64,000 bases of DNA from Butyriboletus loyo (GCA_038093515.1 JBBPSI010000135.1:1-64000), one strand, 5' to 3'; positions 20,806 through 34,900 are shown, numbered from the stretch's first letter. Notes: generated from the sequence alone by a model not told the origin. Numbers and translations are program-made.

Positions 20806-23800
20806 TCAAAATATCCCCACCAAGCTTTCCTCCCCGTCCGCCGCCATCTCTTTCAAAATCTCTCGCACATCCCGCGCCGGACGCGAAATCGCAGGCCGCT
20901 CGTTCGCCGCGCTCTCCTTGACCTTGAGCGCCACGCTACGTAATACCCCTAGTTTGACGAACAGCGTATCTTCGGACTGGACCCGCTCAGCAGCGTCCTC
21001 GGGTCGGAGGACCGCGAGGATGGTGTGAGACGATAACACTGACGGGGGCGTCCCAGAGACGAGATAGGCGCTAACGAAATGCGATCAGATGGTCGTATCG
21101 TCATGCAAAACGAAGAAAAACCTCACTTTACGACCGACTTGAGTGACCGTGGGTTCGTGGACAAGGACACGACGAGACTCGCCATCGCCTGGACGTAGTG
21201 ATCTGTGCACACATAAAAAACGCATGAGTATCGATGTCAATGATCGAAAACCCTCCCCCGCTGACCTTCATGCGTCCCGCGGAACGCTTCATGTACCAAT
21301 TCAACACAGGTCTCCCTGGCCTTGTCACCCACCCCGCCGTGCACGACCGCGTTCTGAACGACGTGCGACAACGCCAACACAAAGCTCGCCGCAATCTCCT
21401 CCTCACTCCCTCGCGCACCCCCGACGAGCTCCGTCACCACCGGGTCCACGCGCGGCTGACTGCGCATCAAAATGCCAAGCGCATCCGCAGCGTGCGTGCG
21501 CACAACAATGCTCGACGCATCACTAAGAGACTTGACAAACGTCCGCTGCAGCTGTGGGAAGAACGGCTTGACGTGGTTCGGTATCTTCCCCAGCATCACA
21601 GCGAGCGCAGACAGAATCGCAGTCTTGACACCAGGTGGGTAGGTCGTCGCTTGCGTGGCAACGCGGATAAGCGGACCAGTGAAGGGAACGACGAACGCTT
21701 TGATGGCAGATTCGTCAGTGCGCTTGACGAGGTCTCCGATCGCGTAGGCAGCGTTTTCGCGTTGTTCGTTGCTGCCCGTGGTGAGACCTGCAATAATGAT
21801 GGGCACAGTAGGTGCCACGCCCTTGGGTAAGTTAAATCCAGGCACGGTTCGTCCTGGAGCGCCCGTCCCTTCGATCGTCCGGCGAAGCGGAACAACCAAA
21901 GGCTCCATTTCGTCCTTGGGAACAGACTTGACAAACGTATCAAACGCTTTCCACGCCGCAGTATGAACGTTGACCTCGAAATCGTCAAACAGGGAAATCA
22001 GTTGTCGAACCCAATCTACCCGGTACAAAGACGAATCGAGCTCCGATTCCTCGCAAAAGACGGAAAACAGTTCACAAGCGCTAGCACGGCGCGTCGGTGC
22101 ATCGCTCTTGGTCCTATAACATCCCCAAGTCAGACGATGGTGACAAAAAAGAACGCGTCATCGAGACAGACGCGCGTACCATCCAAGCAGTAGTAGCATC
22201 AACGTGTTCAACCCTTCTGGATCCCCGATCGATCCAAGCAATGCACGCAATGCCTCGTCAAAAGCACCAAGCAATTCTTCGTCCTTTTCCTCCTCCAGCA
22301 CCTTGACCAACGCATTCAAAATGACTGTCAGACGTTTGCTGAGCGCGTTGCCAGCCACGGTGACGAGGGACGCAAGCGCGCGCGCATTGAACACCGTCAT
22401 TGGAGTGGCAATCAACGTAGGGATCAACACGGGGAACACCATCGCCGCCCGAACCTAGCGCATACACGCATCAGAACGCTAGTCATTTTCTCCTCGAGTT
22501 CATAACTCACCGACATGACCTCCCGAAGTGCCTGGAGAGCAGTCCCAGAGCTCTCACCAGGTTGACGGAGAGCCTCCAGTAGCGTAGGTATCGTCTGATC
22601 GATGGCCTTGGTCCCGATGTGCTCCTGGAGCGTGTCAAAGGCTTTTGCCGCAGCTGCCCTAACAGTCGCATCGTCATCGACAAGCGAGGTCCGGACCATA
22701 TTGATAATCTCGGTCTCATGGCCCTCGCGCTGCGTATCAGTCGTACTCTCCCTGTTTAAAAATCATCAATAGAGAAGAAAATGGCATATTGGAGGTGAGG
22801 GATAGACTTACATGAAGTCCGACAACATGATGCATACGCCATGACGGGTACGTGCATCAGGCGACGTGACAGTATTTTGCAAAATCGGAATGATCTCTCC
22901 CAGAAGCTTTTCGCCAAACTTGCGACACAGCTCAGCGGTCGTACGCGTTGCAGTCTACGCTCCCAGCAGATGAGAAACACGCGATCCGGCGAGGAAAAGG
23001 AAAGGAAAAGGACGGTACTGACCTCCTGCTGCTCAAACTCGTCGTTCGAACACAACTTGACAAGCTGACCAACCAACTCGGGCAAAATCTCGCGAACTAG
23101 GAGAAACATGAGCATGAACTGGTTCCCCTTCGTTCACAGTAATTCATACCAGTTCTAGGCGTGTTGTGCACGAGCGCCTTCCAGATATGGACGGACGACT
23201 GACGGACGACGTTGACGGCGTCTTGTCTTGCCAGGTACAGCGCTGACAAAATACGATCCCGTCGTTCAGCGCCCAACACATCCGTCAACGCGCGACGCGA
23301 GGACTCCGCCACAGCAGCCTCAGCCACCTCTTCATCGTCCCCGATCTCAGGCTTGTTCGTAATCCCAGACACCTTGAACAACAACTCTCCCACCAACGTA
23401 ATCGAGGATTGCTAGAGAAGAGAAGAAAAAAAAGTATGATGGTGATCAACGCACACGCGAGAGATGATGATCAAGAAAACCCACCCGGATCCGCCACCCA
23501 GGATCGAACATCCCTTGCTCCAACTCGGGCAACAACAAATCGATCGCCCTGCTCGAATAATTGGTCACGATCATCCTCCCCGCCCGCATCGCCGCTTCCC
23601 TGACGTGCTCCTCCGTATCCGACAGCCCACTCAAGATCGGGGCAATGATCTTGGGTAAATGTGGCTGGAACCGGTTCCCAAACGTCGCGGGTAGATAAAC
23701 GAGGAGCGACATGAAGCCTTCGCGCACGGTACTCCGCGGCGACTGAGCGTTCGCGATAATGTCTGGCAAGAGTCCCTCGAGGCGGTCCATACCGAGTCCA

Positions 23801-26800
23801 GAAAGGACCTCGCCCAGTCCTTGTGCGGCACCCTGTCGATCGACCCCGGACGTCTCCGTCTTGAGCGTCCTCAACAGGCCAGGCACGAGATCTGGGAAAT
23901 GGACCTCCCCAAGTCGCTCGACGAGCGTGCCAAGAGTCTTAGCGGCAGTCGCGCGTGCCTCTGGAACTGGGTCGACGAGTACGACGTGGACCATGGGCAA
24001 CAAGCTCGACAGGTACGGCACAAAGTCCTTTGAATCCGTCAGCGACGCCAAATTGCCCACGATCTGCGCCGCCTTCTTCTTTCCCTCCGCACCACGTTCT
24101 CTCAATCCCCGCTCGATGATCGGAATGACCTACGGAGCGCGAAACGTCGTTCCACAACTCGCGAAAAGAGAGAAAACGAAAACGTACGAGAGCGAGCGAG
24201 GAATGATCGATGTAATGCATAAACGACGTCCGAAGTAACGCCGACAACGCATTCGTCGTCTTACCCGGATCCACGAGCGCCTTGAGCAACGTCGGCACCA
24301 ACGCCTGAATCTCTGGATTACTGATCACCTCTCCAAACTGCTTCAAACTCTTGTTGGCAGACGTCTTGACCTGCGCGTGCGTGTCGGTGAGCACCCCAGT
24401 CAGTCGTGGTATCACGATCGGGAGCGAGAGCGAGAGTTGGCGGGGCGAGCAGTAGGCCATCATGCCCAGCAACTCGATCGAGCCTTTCTTGGACCGCCAC
24501 TGTTTCTCGTCCAATCCGGAGAGCAGCGAGGGCAGGATGAGCTTGACGCCATACCCAGACATATTCCCCATGATGACCCGCGCCGCGTCTTGTGCCGCCT
24601 CCCGCACGTCCGCAGTACCATCTCCAAACGCCGTCAGCAGCATCGGCAGGATGAACGTAATGTATGGCTCAAACAGTCGTCCGAGCGTCGACGACAACGT
24701 CTCAAACGCAAACATGGCCCCTTGGCGCAGCTCGAATCGTTTCTTCTCCTCGGTGGCGACACGCAGTTGCTCAATCACAGCGTACCGTTTCATCGCGCCT
24801 ATCCCAAGCCCCTTGATCGCGCCCGCCAAACCATACGCTGCACCACGCCGCGCAGCATACTTGGGCGCATCGAACAACGTCTTGAACAACCCGTCGATAA
24901 ACTGCCCGCTCCGATCCTCACCCATCAGTGTCACGAGTGGAACGAGACAATCCGACACGGCCATTTGCACCTGCTCCGACGGCGTCTGAAGAGCCTCCAC
25001 CAGGCGGTCCACGACACCCGGGATACGTGCATCGGATGCAGCCAAATGTCGCGCGGCGCGACCAAACAGAATGACGACGGCCTCTTTGATCTGGTCTCCC
25101 GTCTCGTTTGCCGGGCTCGGCCCAGCGAGGTGTGTCTCGAATGCGGAGAGAAGTCCAGCGAGTTGGGACGCCCCGTAATGATCGATGACAGCCGCGCCGG
25201 CGTGCAACATCTCTCGTCGTACGTCCGGCGACCGATCACCCAGCGCCTCGTCCTGGATGAGAAACTTGAAGAATGGTTCAATCTGCGTCTCGGGGAACGA
25301 CGGTGCGAGCCGTACGAACGCCAACGCGATCGCAACGCGCGTAGGCCACGGATCCACGCGATCCAAACTTTGTGCAATGACCATCCCCTGTGTGTTTTAA
25401 GTTCATTTTCATCCTTGATACTTTCAAGCGGTGAATACGAGGTACCCACGTATTCATCGAATTCGGGTGCGAGAATCTTGGCCTAATAAATTGCAACAGA
25501 CAGAGAGAAGGCAATCAAGACGTGACCAACCGAAATAAAACGATGAGCCTCACCTTTTCTCGATACAATGCTTGCAGCGAATCGATCGTCTTGCCGCCCG
25601 TCTGTGGATGGTGCTCGACCGCATCTGCAATCGCAGCCGCCGAACTCGTCCTCACGTACGCGTTTTCGTGGCCTAATCAAACCGTTCCCGCACAATCGTA
25701 AGCGGTGTGTCAAAGGGGAAGAGAAGAAAAAGAAAAAAAAGTATGTACGACCCGGGAAACGACGCGACACACCCAAGAAAGTAAGCAAACCCTCTAGGAA
25801 CCCCTCCGATACGTCCAACCCATTGTCCTCCCACAAATGACTCGCCAACCGCGCATTCTGCTCGTCTTCGTCGTGACACGCGACCCACAGCTGAGGTGAC
25901 CAATCCAACTCGGTCAAGTCAAATGGCTGTCACGTTCGTCAGAAAAATGACTGCTCTCTTCTCGGGTCGATGGCCTTCTTACCTGAAGTGCTTGCAAACA
26001 CGAATTCCGTACGTGCGTCTCTTGGAGAAGCGTCCCGTCGATCAACACCGTCACCTCTTCCCGCGTCGTATTCGCCTGGATTGCCTCGGCAAGATCGGTG
26101 AGGAGCGACGACGCATCCTTGGTCAACCGCGGTTGCGTCCTCACTACGTGCAACATGTGTTCGAGCGTCGTCTGGCGCGGAAAGGCAATATCAGAGACTA
26201 GACATGCAGAGACTTGGTTGAGCGGCACATGATTACGAGGCACGCGAGGATGACAACGTACATTCGCTCCGATGAAACCTGATCACGTCCAACACGAGCG
26301 CAACCTGCTCGAGTGCCTCGTCTTCATCCTGCTCCCCTTGCTTTCTGACGTCCACCCCACCTGTACGCGCAACACGCCCGAGCAAGAAGAACGCAAACGA
26401 AAACGTCGCCGCATCGAATGGCGCTTGTTCCGAGAGCGTCCGGAGCCTGTAAAGCACGCGAAGCACAAGTGCTAGCCACGAACATCAGAAAGAGATAACA
26501 GCGTCGAGAAAGAAAAAGAAGACGAACAACTCAACCCTTCCGCTGCCTGCTCCTCGGGCATACATCCCACCTCCAATGCTCTCAACACCGCCACGCCAAC
26601 CCACCTCCTCAAGCCTTCCAATCGCTCCGAACAACACCGCGTCAGGCTCACAAACGTTTCAAACGGCCCCTCTCCTCCTTCCCCAACTAGCCGTGCACAA
26701 TCCTTGCTCATCGCCCCCTCAAGCAAACACTCGGCCATAGGCCTTACATAGGCCTTCACGCTCGCCCCCCCACCGTCCACGACACTCCGGACGAACGCCA

Positions 26801-29800
26801 GCCCACGCAGAAGTTGCGCTCGGAGGGTACCGACCCGTTCGCGGACGACAGCCTCCTTCGCGAGCTGCGCCTGCACCAGGGCGTGCGCTTCCTTGGAGAG
26901 CCCTCCGGCAGCACTGGACTTGGCCTTCTTACTCGCGAGAGTTTGACGCAGTTCGGCGTCCCATCGCGCCATCTCCGAGCCCTTTCCCTTTTGCGGTCCC
27001 TCGTCCTTTTTCCTTGTCACGAGCACTGATGAGGCGGGGAGGGTGGGTTGAGTCCAACACGGCGGCCGCGAGCACAACGGGACACTCACCATCAACGTAC
27101 GTCGACCCCTCTGGCGTTTCCCAAATCCCAATATCTTCCTCCGTCAACGCATTCAACGCCTTGGCATCAACGTCCACCCGAAGCTGATCCATTACGCGCG
27201 GTAACACGACGTGTGGTGCTATAAACGTCAGCGTACCGATCGCACGGTAGCTTGCTTCAGCGAAACCCAACTACGCGCCAAAGCAGAACATGGCATAAAT
27301 GAGATCAGTTCAGCGGTCGCAACACATATATTCAAACGAACAAACAAAGCGCACCTTGGGGTCCGTCATCGACGCCTCGAGTACATGTTTCATCGCCAAA
27401 TCGATGTGCCCACTCAAGACCTCGAGCGGGTCCATACCTGCCCTCTGACATAGTTCGATCCACAACATGCGCGACGGCCCGCCTGTGAGCCATCAGACCC
27501 AATTACGTTCATCACAACCTCAGCATAGACAAAGGACATACAAATCGCGGGGTGGTGCGCCAACACCACCCAGTTCACGACCAACACCTCCCGCGCTGTC
27601 TTGTCCAACTGCCCTCCGTCCCCAAAACTCGCACAGGTAAGCAAGACTGCAGCATACCGCCCTCGCTTGTCCACCACAGGTTTCTCCTGCTCGTCGCCTG
27701 GCGGAGAGGAGGACGCGGGTGGCCCAGTCGGCTTGCTCGATGCAGCAATTTTGGTGAGAGAGGCCGTAAGTGCATCGCGAAGCAGCTCATTTAGAAGCAG
27801 CGGTCGTCTCGTCACCGCTTCCGCAAGCACCTGCGTCGTCGCCCTTCGTACGTCCGCAAACGTCGTCTGTACCGCGAGATGCACAAACACGGCACCAAAC
27901 GTAACCCTACAACACGTTCACAAAACGCATTCCCAGCTAGAAGGAACGGAGATGGAACGCGGCGTGCGACCACCAAAAGACGTACCTCTGAAATTGGTGT
28001 TCGAGTAGCTCAGATTCAAGTCTGGGCACGGCGAGATGGGCAGCGCGGAGTAGCCAGAGGGAGTCTTCGGGTTCGCTGAGCTTCTGATAGACCTTATCCC
28101 AAATAAGGAAAGATGGTTTCGTCGACGTTCCCAGCAAGACGTCGGCAGTCAAACTCCGCGAAACGATATCATCTACAAAAATGAAAATACAATTAAAAAT
28201 AAAATAACGCCACCATCAACGCCAGCCCAAAAGATAGCTGAGACGTGACGGAAGCGACGTGACCGAAATGAAAATAAAAATAAAACTTACCGAAGACACC
28301 AGAAGCAGTCAATGAAGCGAGCAGGATGGCCACGGCGACGTACCCTTCCAATGGACCCGCAGTCGTACCGAGGGGATTCGCACTCACCGTCTTGATACAT
28401 CCCTCCAACGCACCAGAGATCGCCGTCGCAAAGGCCTTGGTGGCGTCGTTGATCGATTCAGACACCCTCTCGAAACCCCACAACGATGTGCCGGCAACGC
28501 TAACGAACGCTCGCTTCATTAGTGGCTTGGCACTATTCATTTCCTTGGCGACAAGTGTGACAATGTCAGGCGGTATGGGAGTGTTGCATGCGAGCAGGTG
28601 ATTCAGGTGGATCGGAAGCGTGCGCACGAGGAGAGACGTCGCGATGTCGTTGGTTTCTTTGACGATCAGTGTTGGAAGGGCATTTACAAGCGTCATCGAC
28701 GCGACGTCGTGCTTGGGGGCCATCGTGAGCATCGTGTACAGCGTAACCCTGTGATCGACTCCTGTCGTCTTTCCGGTCAGTGGGAGTGTTAGTACTTCGG
28801 AAACGGCTGTCTCTAGGAAGTCTGGGGGGAATCTGGATACCAAGGCTTTGAAGAGAGCCGAGGCATTCGTGCGCACATTGGGGTTGCTTGACTTGGCGGA
28901 ATTGAGAGAAGCGTTGAGGAGTTTTTTCAGCGCAGGGTCATCGAGGGGGTGTGAATAAGCAAGCACAAAGTCGGCAATGACTGGAAAACGTCAAGGATGG
29001 AACAAATGCCGGCGGCGCGGGCGAGATAACATACCGCCGAGTGAGTATTCTGGAGACCGGAGTAGGGCTTTTTCCATCGTCGGTAGGATCGATTCGGAAA
29101 GGTCATCGGGACCGATGTTCGTACGGATAAAGTCATAAAGGGCGTTCTGGAGATGATGAGTTGGAGGGCGAGCCTTGGTGAAGAGACGTACGGAAATGTG
29201 TGCAGGGACTGTCGTTTTGGACATGAGGACGTGAGTCGTATATAGGTTAACGATACCTTCCTGAGCCAAATCATGTAGGAAAGTCTAGAAAAATGCACGA
29301 TGGGCACTCACCTTGACGGATGGAGGAATTTGCTTGAGAGACTCGTCGTTGACGTTTTTGAGGCGGATCGTGACATCGACAGCTGTACTTAGAAGAGCGA
29401 TGTAGACGAGCGGCGTTTGGCTCGACTTTGCATGAGTGACCAGCGTCGACATGAGCAAGTGAAGATGTTGTGGGGCAGATCGGAATGCCCTGCGTGTGCG
29501 AACGAGCGCGCTTTTCTGCATGGTGGGTTTTGATCGTGTAGAGGGATTAAGCTGGAGATCGAGGAGGGTAGCGAGGATTCCAGTGAGGACACGCCATGCG
29601 TCGGACGAAACAAAGTCAGGGGAAGTGGAGAGACAGGTGGTGTAGAGACCACATGACCAGTTCAAAAGGACAAAAATGTCAGCTGCAGCATAGGAACTTG
29701 AGAGAGAGACAGCTCAATAGATGGAGAACGTGGATGCGGAGACGGGACGAACCTGGGCGTTGGTCTGGATATGTGGGCTACTTCGTTTGTAAGCCAGCCG

Positions 29801-30192
29801 AGGACATGGTCGAGGATGCCAAGTTTGGGCGCGTCACGGATGGATTCGTCTTTTTGGACGAGACGCATTCCAATCTGCTCTACGGCATCGCGTGATGGAG
29901 TATCGATGTAGCGAGGATAGGTCTCTGTGAGAAGTTTGAAGACGTCCAAGAGCTGTGTGAGGATGAGATCTGGAGGGCGTCAGCGAAGCCGAGTGGGAGT
30001 GAATATGGACATGCCTCGGTTGGCGAGCCATGTGAGGTCGTCACGGAGGAAGGAGAGGCGTGTGTTTGTGCTGGTGGAGAGCAATTTTGAGTGTGCGATC
30101 TGGATGGCGATCTCCCAGTTGCCAATGACATGGTCACGCCAGGGTGTTGGATGACGATCGTCGTCGTCGTCGTCGTTGTCGTCAAAGGGCAT
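20806..30192 (-). CDS. GCN1: GCN1, ribosome-associated activator of the eIF2-alpha kinase GCN2 (HEAT-repeat giant)
   Basis: GCN1 binds stalled or collided ribosomes and hands uncharged-tRNA signals to GCN2 in general amino-acid control. The coding span of about 9.4 kb with many short introns fits the roughly 2,600-2,700 residues usual for the family (my estimate). The N-terminus (MPFDDN followed by an Asp run) leads into HEAT repeats. The middle has the typical IWETPEGSTYVDV segment followed by a charged KKKDEGPQKGKGSEMARWDA stretch and ALVQAQLAKEAVVRERV. Downstream come the eEF3-like and GCN2-binding HEAT region (VREGFMSLLVYLPATFGNR, GLSDTEEHVREAAMRAG, IDLLLPELEQGMFDPGWRIR). The protein ends PARDVREILKEMAADGEES then LVGIF with TGA at 20806-20808. 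The first intron needs a GC donor. I did not map every splice site. Confidence 0.93.
29970..30014 (-). other. GC-AG intron (first intron of GCN1)
   Basis: Exon 1 is 178 nt (59 codons plus one base) and ends ..CCGAG. The next bases are GCATGT and the acceptor is CTCCAG. Splicing here gives ..TWLANR-D-LILTQLLDVFKLL in frame. The only nearby GT (GTCCAT) would shift the frame into an early stop. Confidence 0.75.
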
Positions 30193-30394
30193 GACAGACA
30201 GTCGTAAGTAAATGACGGACTATCAAAGTGTTGGGATTCGCTTGGTGATGGCCAGAGCGGCTAGTGCTGAAAAGGGTTGGCTTCGAAGTCGAGAAGAGAA
30301 GACGACGGTCTTGTTCGAATATAATATTCGGGTCCATCTCTCGCTTTCTCTCTCACTCGCTTTTATTTCTTCTGATGACTCTCGTGAGTTAGAG
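30193..30394. promoter_or_regulatory. Divergent promoter between GCN1 and the PPxY membrane-protein gene
   Basis: Only 202 bp separate the two start codons, which point away from each other. The stretch includes a CT-rich tract (30331-30360) before the plus-strand gene. No clear TATA box was seen. Confidence 0.6.
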
Positions 30395-31003
30395 ATGCCG
30401 TTCACCGAGCCAACCGCCGTCCCCTCATCGCCTCCAACGTACTCCACCCCATCCCACTCCGACCTCGCCGCCGTCGCCGCCACCGTCTCCATCGTCGGTA
30501 TCCTCATGGCACTCCTACTCACCTGGCTCATCCTTCACCTCCGTCGCGCGTCTCTCGCTCAGTCTCAATCCATCCCCATCTCTTCCCGCCCCCCCTCATC
30601 CTCCTCCTACACCTTCCGCCCCTCCTTCGCTCCCTCAGAAGCGTCTTCCAAGTTCAGTTTCAGTACGTTTCTCTTTCCCATATCGGCCTATACTCTTCTC
30701 ATTCGTATGTGATCCCCAGCTTGCAAGCCTCTCCGTCTCCCCCACCGGCCACAAGATGGCAGCTGGGACTTTGCTGATCCCGATCCCTCCCTCCATTTAA
30801 AAGAGACCCCGTTCGACCCCATACCCTCCCCAAAACACCGTCCGGAACCGCCCACGTCGGTACCCGCATACACCCCACGTGCACACCGCGCCAGCACACC
30901 CACCACGCCTAGCACCCCCGCTTCCATCGACGTTGTCGAACCACCCCCGCCAGCATACCGTCCAGAGGGCCCCTCGCAGCCACCCTACCTTCCACCCTCC
31001 TAG
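30395..31003 (+). CDS. Small single-pass membrane protein with two PPxY motifs (183 aa)
   Basis: Joining 30395-30662 to 30720-31003 across a 57-nt GT-AG intron gives 183 residues. A short N-terminus with PPTY (residues 13-16) precedes one transmembrane helix (about 24-49, LAAVAATVSIVGILMALLLT onward). A Ser/Pro-rich cytosolic-type tail ends with PPPPAYRP (PPAY at 166-169) and QPPYLPPS. PPxY motifs bind the WW domains of Nedd4/Rsp5 ubiquitin ligases, and yeast single-pass Rsp5 adaptors have this layout. A role as a ligase adaptor is therefore a reasonable inference but not shown. I do not recognise a named family. It is transcribed divergently from GCN1 and convergently to UTP20. Confidence 0.75.
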
Positions 31004-31976
31004 GCCTTCTCTGCTTCTCGCACGTCGTGTACTGTAGATACCACCCGGACGCTCTTTGCATTTGTTACAGATCCATCGGATATGGAACCGGACCCTCGAC
31101 AACAGGATGCCATACGGCGCACAGTCTATCCCTCGTCCGAGGTTCATGCACACAGGGGCCCCTGCCATCGCGTTTTTTTTCAAGACAAACCGTTTCCCCC
31201 TTTCCTCTACACATACCAATTACGCAATGGTAATGGTCCGTCTCTGGTTCATCAACCTGCTGCAGACATGCTTTCTTTCTTGACGACGTGCTTTGCTTCC
31301 ACTGATAATTTACCGTCTTGTTTTCCCTCTCTTCTCTTCTCTTCTCTTTACACTTGTCATGTAATAGTATCTATCCCCAGGGATGGCAGCGTTTCCCTTC
31401 CTATCTAGGGACCGGACATGCGTGTACCACTTGTAGAATAGGCGAGGTGAGGCCGCGGCGGGGACCGGACGGATCACAATCACGGTGCTTCTTCTGGTTC
31501 TGATTTATATCTACCAGGCGTGGACGGAGATGCCGAGCATCGCCATGCCAATATGCTCCACCAACACGCATCGTCGCATCGTGCCATCAGCGTCCCAAAG
31601 ACGTGTTAAACAATGCTCCGCGGCGGAAGACCACGGTGCACCAGAGGAAACCGAAACTTGGGGACGAAAAAAAAAACCTTTAATTGCAAGAGTGAGACAT
31701 ACGAAAAAGATCAACACGTAGGAACGATATAAGTTACTGATCCGCAAGAACGACGAGTCATCACGAGGCAAAAAAAAAAAAAGAATACCGAGGACAGCAA
31801 GCACGCCACCTCGAAGAGACCCAAGAAAAAAAATGCGCATACACACTCTCGACGCGAGAAAACTTGTGTCTGAGATCTCCGGTACGTCAAGGTGATCCTC
31901 GACGACGTTGAAACACCTCTCGATAGGGTTGGGCTTTCAGACTTCCCGCAGCCTCTTCACACGGCCTCGGCTTTCA
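31004..31976. other. Convergent 3' intergenic region with homopolymer A tracts
   Basis: No gene is recognised. The region lies between the ends of the PPxY gene and UTP20. It contains a TCTTC repeat near 31327-31350 and runs of 9-12 A near 31667-31676 and 31770-31782, likely in the 3' untranslated regions. Confidence 0.6.
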
Positions 31977-34900
31977 CTACACGATGGAGAGGTAGGGGTG
32001 AGTCCAACACGGAAAAATAAAAAAAGCAACGAAAACGCACGCAAACGCCCTATTCTTTCGTTTCCGACTCTCCTTTTTCATCACGTTCCTTGCCAATTTA
32101 CGTTTCGCAGCTGCCTCGGGGTCCGTCGTCGCCTACGCCAACGCACAACATCGTATGATGTTCATGAGAGAGGGGGCAACGAACAGACGACGTACCTTGA
32201 TTACCCGTGCGACCCGCCGCGCCTGCTGCACGCCCACCACCCCCTGTCGGATCCGATTATACGCGTTCGCAAACACCGTCGTGCCCATTTTGGCTTGAAC
32301 GAGATCCTGCAACTCGATCGCGGTCGTCTTGAGTTCCTCTATCCAACAGGGCTGTTAGCCATCCCGCGGTGTGATGATGAGACGCCAACGTACCCATCCC
32401 CGAATCCCGGATGGTGTCTTCCTCAGTGATACGATAGACAGGCGTGAGGATGTGTGGCAAGAATCGCTCCAGCTGCGTCGCATCCATATGCGACGTCATC
32501 GCCGCGAAGAAACGCAACACCGACAACGGCGAGAGCGCCCAGTTCGCCTGCAGTCGATCAGCGAAACGCCAGTCAGACGCAGAGTCGAGACAACGCACCG
32601 GAGCAGCCGATCTGTTCCGTCGCGCGATTTGAGCAGACCGGGCTTGATAGGAGAGCTTGGAGAAAAGCCAGGGCAGCGCGTCCGCTCCCCCGTCCCGCTC
32701 CCCGTCATCACTGCCACTTTCGCTCTCTTCAACACCCCCCCCACTCCGGTCCGACAACCGCGCCACGAACCACTTGCCCACGAAGAACAAATTCTTCACC
32801 ACCTGCAACGCCACGGGAGCCTCCACGTTCGGACTCTTGAGCAACGCACCCAACTTGTCCGCCACGTCCCTCATACCCGCGTGCGTCAACACCCCCTCAG
32901 TGCCGGCATCGTCCGCCGCCATTGCCGTCGTGGATGCCGCAAAGAGCACTCCAAGCGACCGACACGCCGCGCTCCGCACCCACGCATGTGGATACACGAG
33001 CAACTGGACGACGGCCGTCCACCGTACCTTGCCAGGCTCTGTCGTCACCTCCGGAAATACCTCCAGCACTTTGGCCAACCCCTGTAGCGTCTGATAAGTC
33101 GCGTGCCACTCCCCGTGTCCATCCACGTCCATCTCGCCCTCGCCCTCCTCGCCCAAGGTTCCCTCTGAAAGCAACGCACAACTACTCTCCGAAACGGCCG
33201 CAAAGTCTTCCAAAATCGTATCGAGATACGGCGCCGCCGCACGCTGCAACGCATCCACGACGAGTCCATACACCTGCACCGCGACGCTTCGCAACGACCC
33301 CTTTTCCCTCTGTACCACCCACGCATGCAAATGTGCCATCACCGTCCGCTCTAGTAGTGATTGTTGCTGTTGCTGTTCTCCCTGCAACCGCCTCACGAGC
33401 ACCTGAATCACTTTCGCAGCAGCCACCCGACACGGTTTCTCCGCATCGTTGGCCACACACAATACGAGCGCCACAAAAAGCATCTCGGCATGTTTCGCCA
33501 TCAGACCCATGTCAAACTTGGTGACGAGCGCGTGGAGGAGCTCGAGGACGCTCGATCGGCCCGTAGCGTGCTCGTACGACAGGTTCCGTGCAAAAAAGGC
33601 GAGCGTCGTCTGCAAACGTCCCGCACCCTGAGGATAGTCGAGCAAGAACTGGAGGAGGAGCGACCGTGCGGATTCGCGCGTGTGGGACGACTGCGAGGCG
33701 ACGAGGATAGACGACACGGTCGTCATGAGGTCATATAGCTCGGGCACAATAAGCTTGCGCACGACGATCGCGCGTAGCAGGGCGAACACGCTCGCTTGTC
33801 GACTCGGTTCTTCGAGGTCGGGTGAGAGGAGTTGGAGGAGGAACAGCAGATCGTCTTCCTTGACGTTCGAGGTTGGACATTCCCGCAGGATCGTCGCGAG
33901 GGATTTGAATGCGGTTTGAGCTACCTCGGACTCGGCACTCCCGACAGAACGGATGATGGCAAGAACCTGGCGAGATATGAGCGGCGCTGACGAGGGAACA
34001 GCCTTCAAGGGACATTGGAGTATACAAGGAGCGGCCTTGAGAGCTGCAATGATGACACCCTCTGATTCGGCATACAGCGTGTTCCCGATCAAGTTCACGA
34101 ACGGTTCCAATCTCGCCAACAGCTGCGCATCGTGTAGGTCAAACCGCGACCGTCGATAGGCAGTCGCGAACAGTTCGAGTCCAAACACAACAAAACTAAT
34201 CCCCCCCAAAAGAGAAAAAATCAGCCCCAAGCGCATCCACGCAGCCACGACACAGACCAACATACCGATATGCATTATGAGCATAATGATCGCTGTTGGC
34301 CACGATCTTTCGTTTCGTCTGAACGATGTGGTCGTCTTTGCGCCCCCTACCTTTCGCCGGCGTCGTTGTTTTTCTCTCCGCCTCCTGTAAAAACTTGGCG
34401 TTCTGACTGACGAGCGTATGACACAGTACCAACAATTCTGGCGGGCCCAGACGCGCATTCGCATTCAGCCCATTCGCGATCCGCCGAAGCACCTCGTCCA
34501 CCTGCTGCATGGACTTGATCGAATTCGTCACCTCCATCACAGATCTGAGCGGCAGCAACAGCGCACTGATCCGATTCGGCGATACGTAGTGCGCAGAGAG
34601 CGCGAAACAATCCAATCCCTTGGAAGCGCTTCCCTTGACCTCGCGCATCTTGGTCTTGAAATCCTCGTGCTGAACGTCCTTGCCCGACTCACCGAACACG
34701 ACTTCAGAGGCGACGTGCGCAATGTCGTCGATGCACCCGTCGAGATCGTCGAATGCGGCGTCGGCGCGGTCGGACGAGGTGACGTGGGTTAACAATGCAT
34801 GCGTGACGTAGGCGAGCACGTGGAGCTGCGGACCACGCAAGAGGGCTGTTCGGAGCTCACGGAGGGCCAATGGAAGATACGCAGGACCCAACAGAACGGC

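Noticed and set aside
24377..25486. Long plus-strand open frame (369 codons) opposite GCN1
   Set aside because: It mirrors the GCN1 coding strand, is rich in Arg/His/Gln and has no domain; it is a shadow frame of the GC-rich minus-strand exon.
34190..34275. Apparent transmembrane stretch inside the UTP20 open frame
   Set aside because: It is the read-through of a short intron (donor GTATGT after HYAHNAYR, acceptor GGATTAG before FVVFGLEL).
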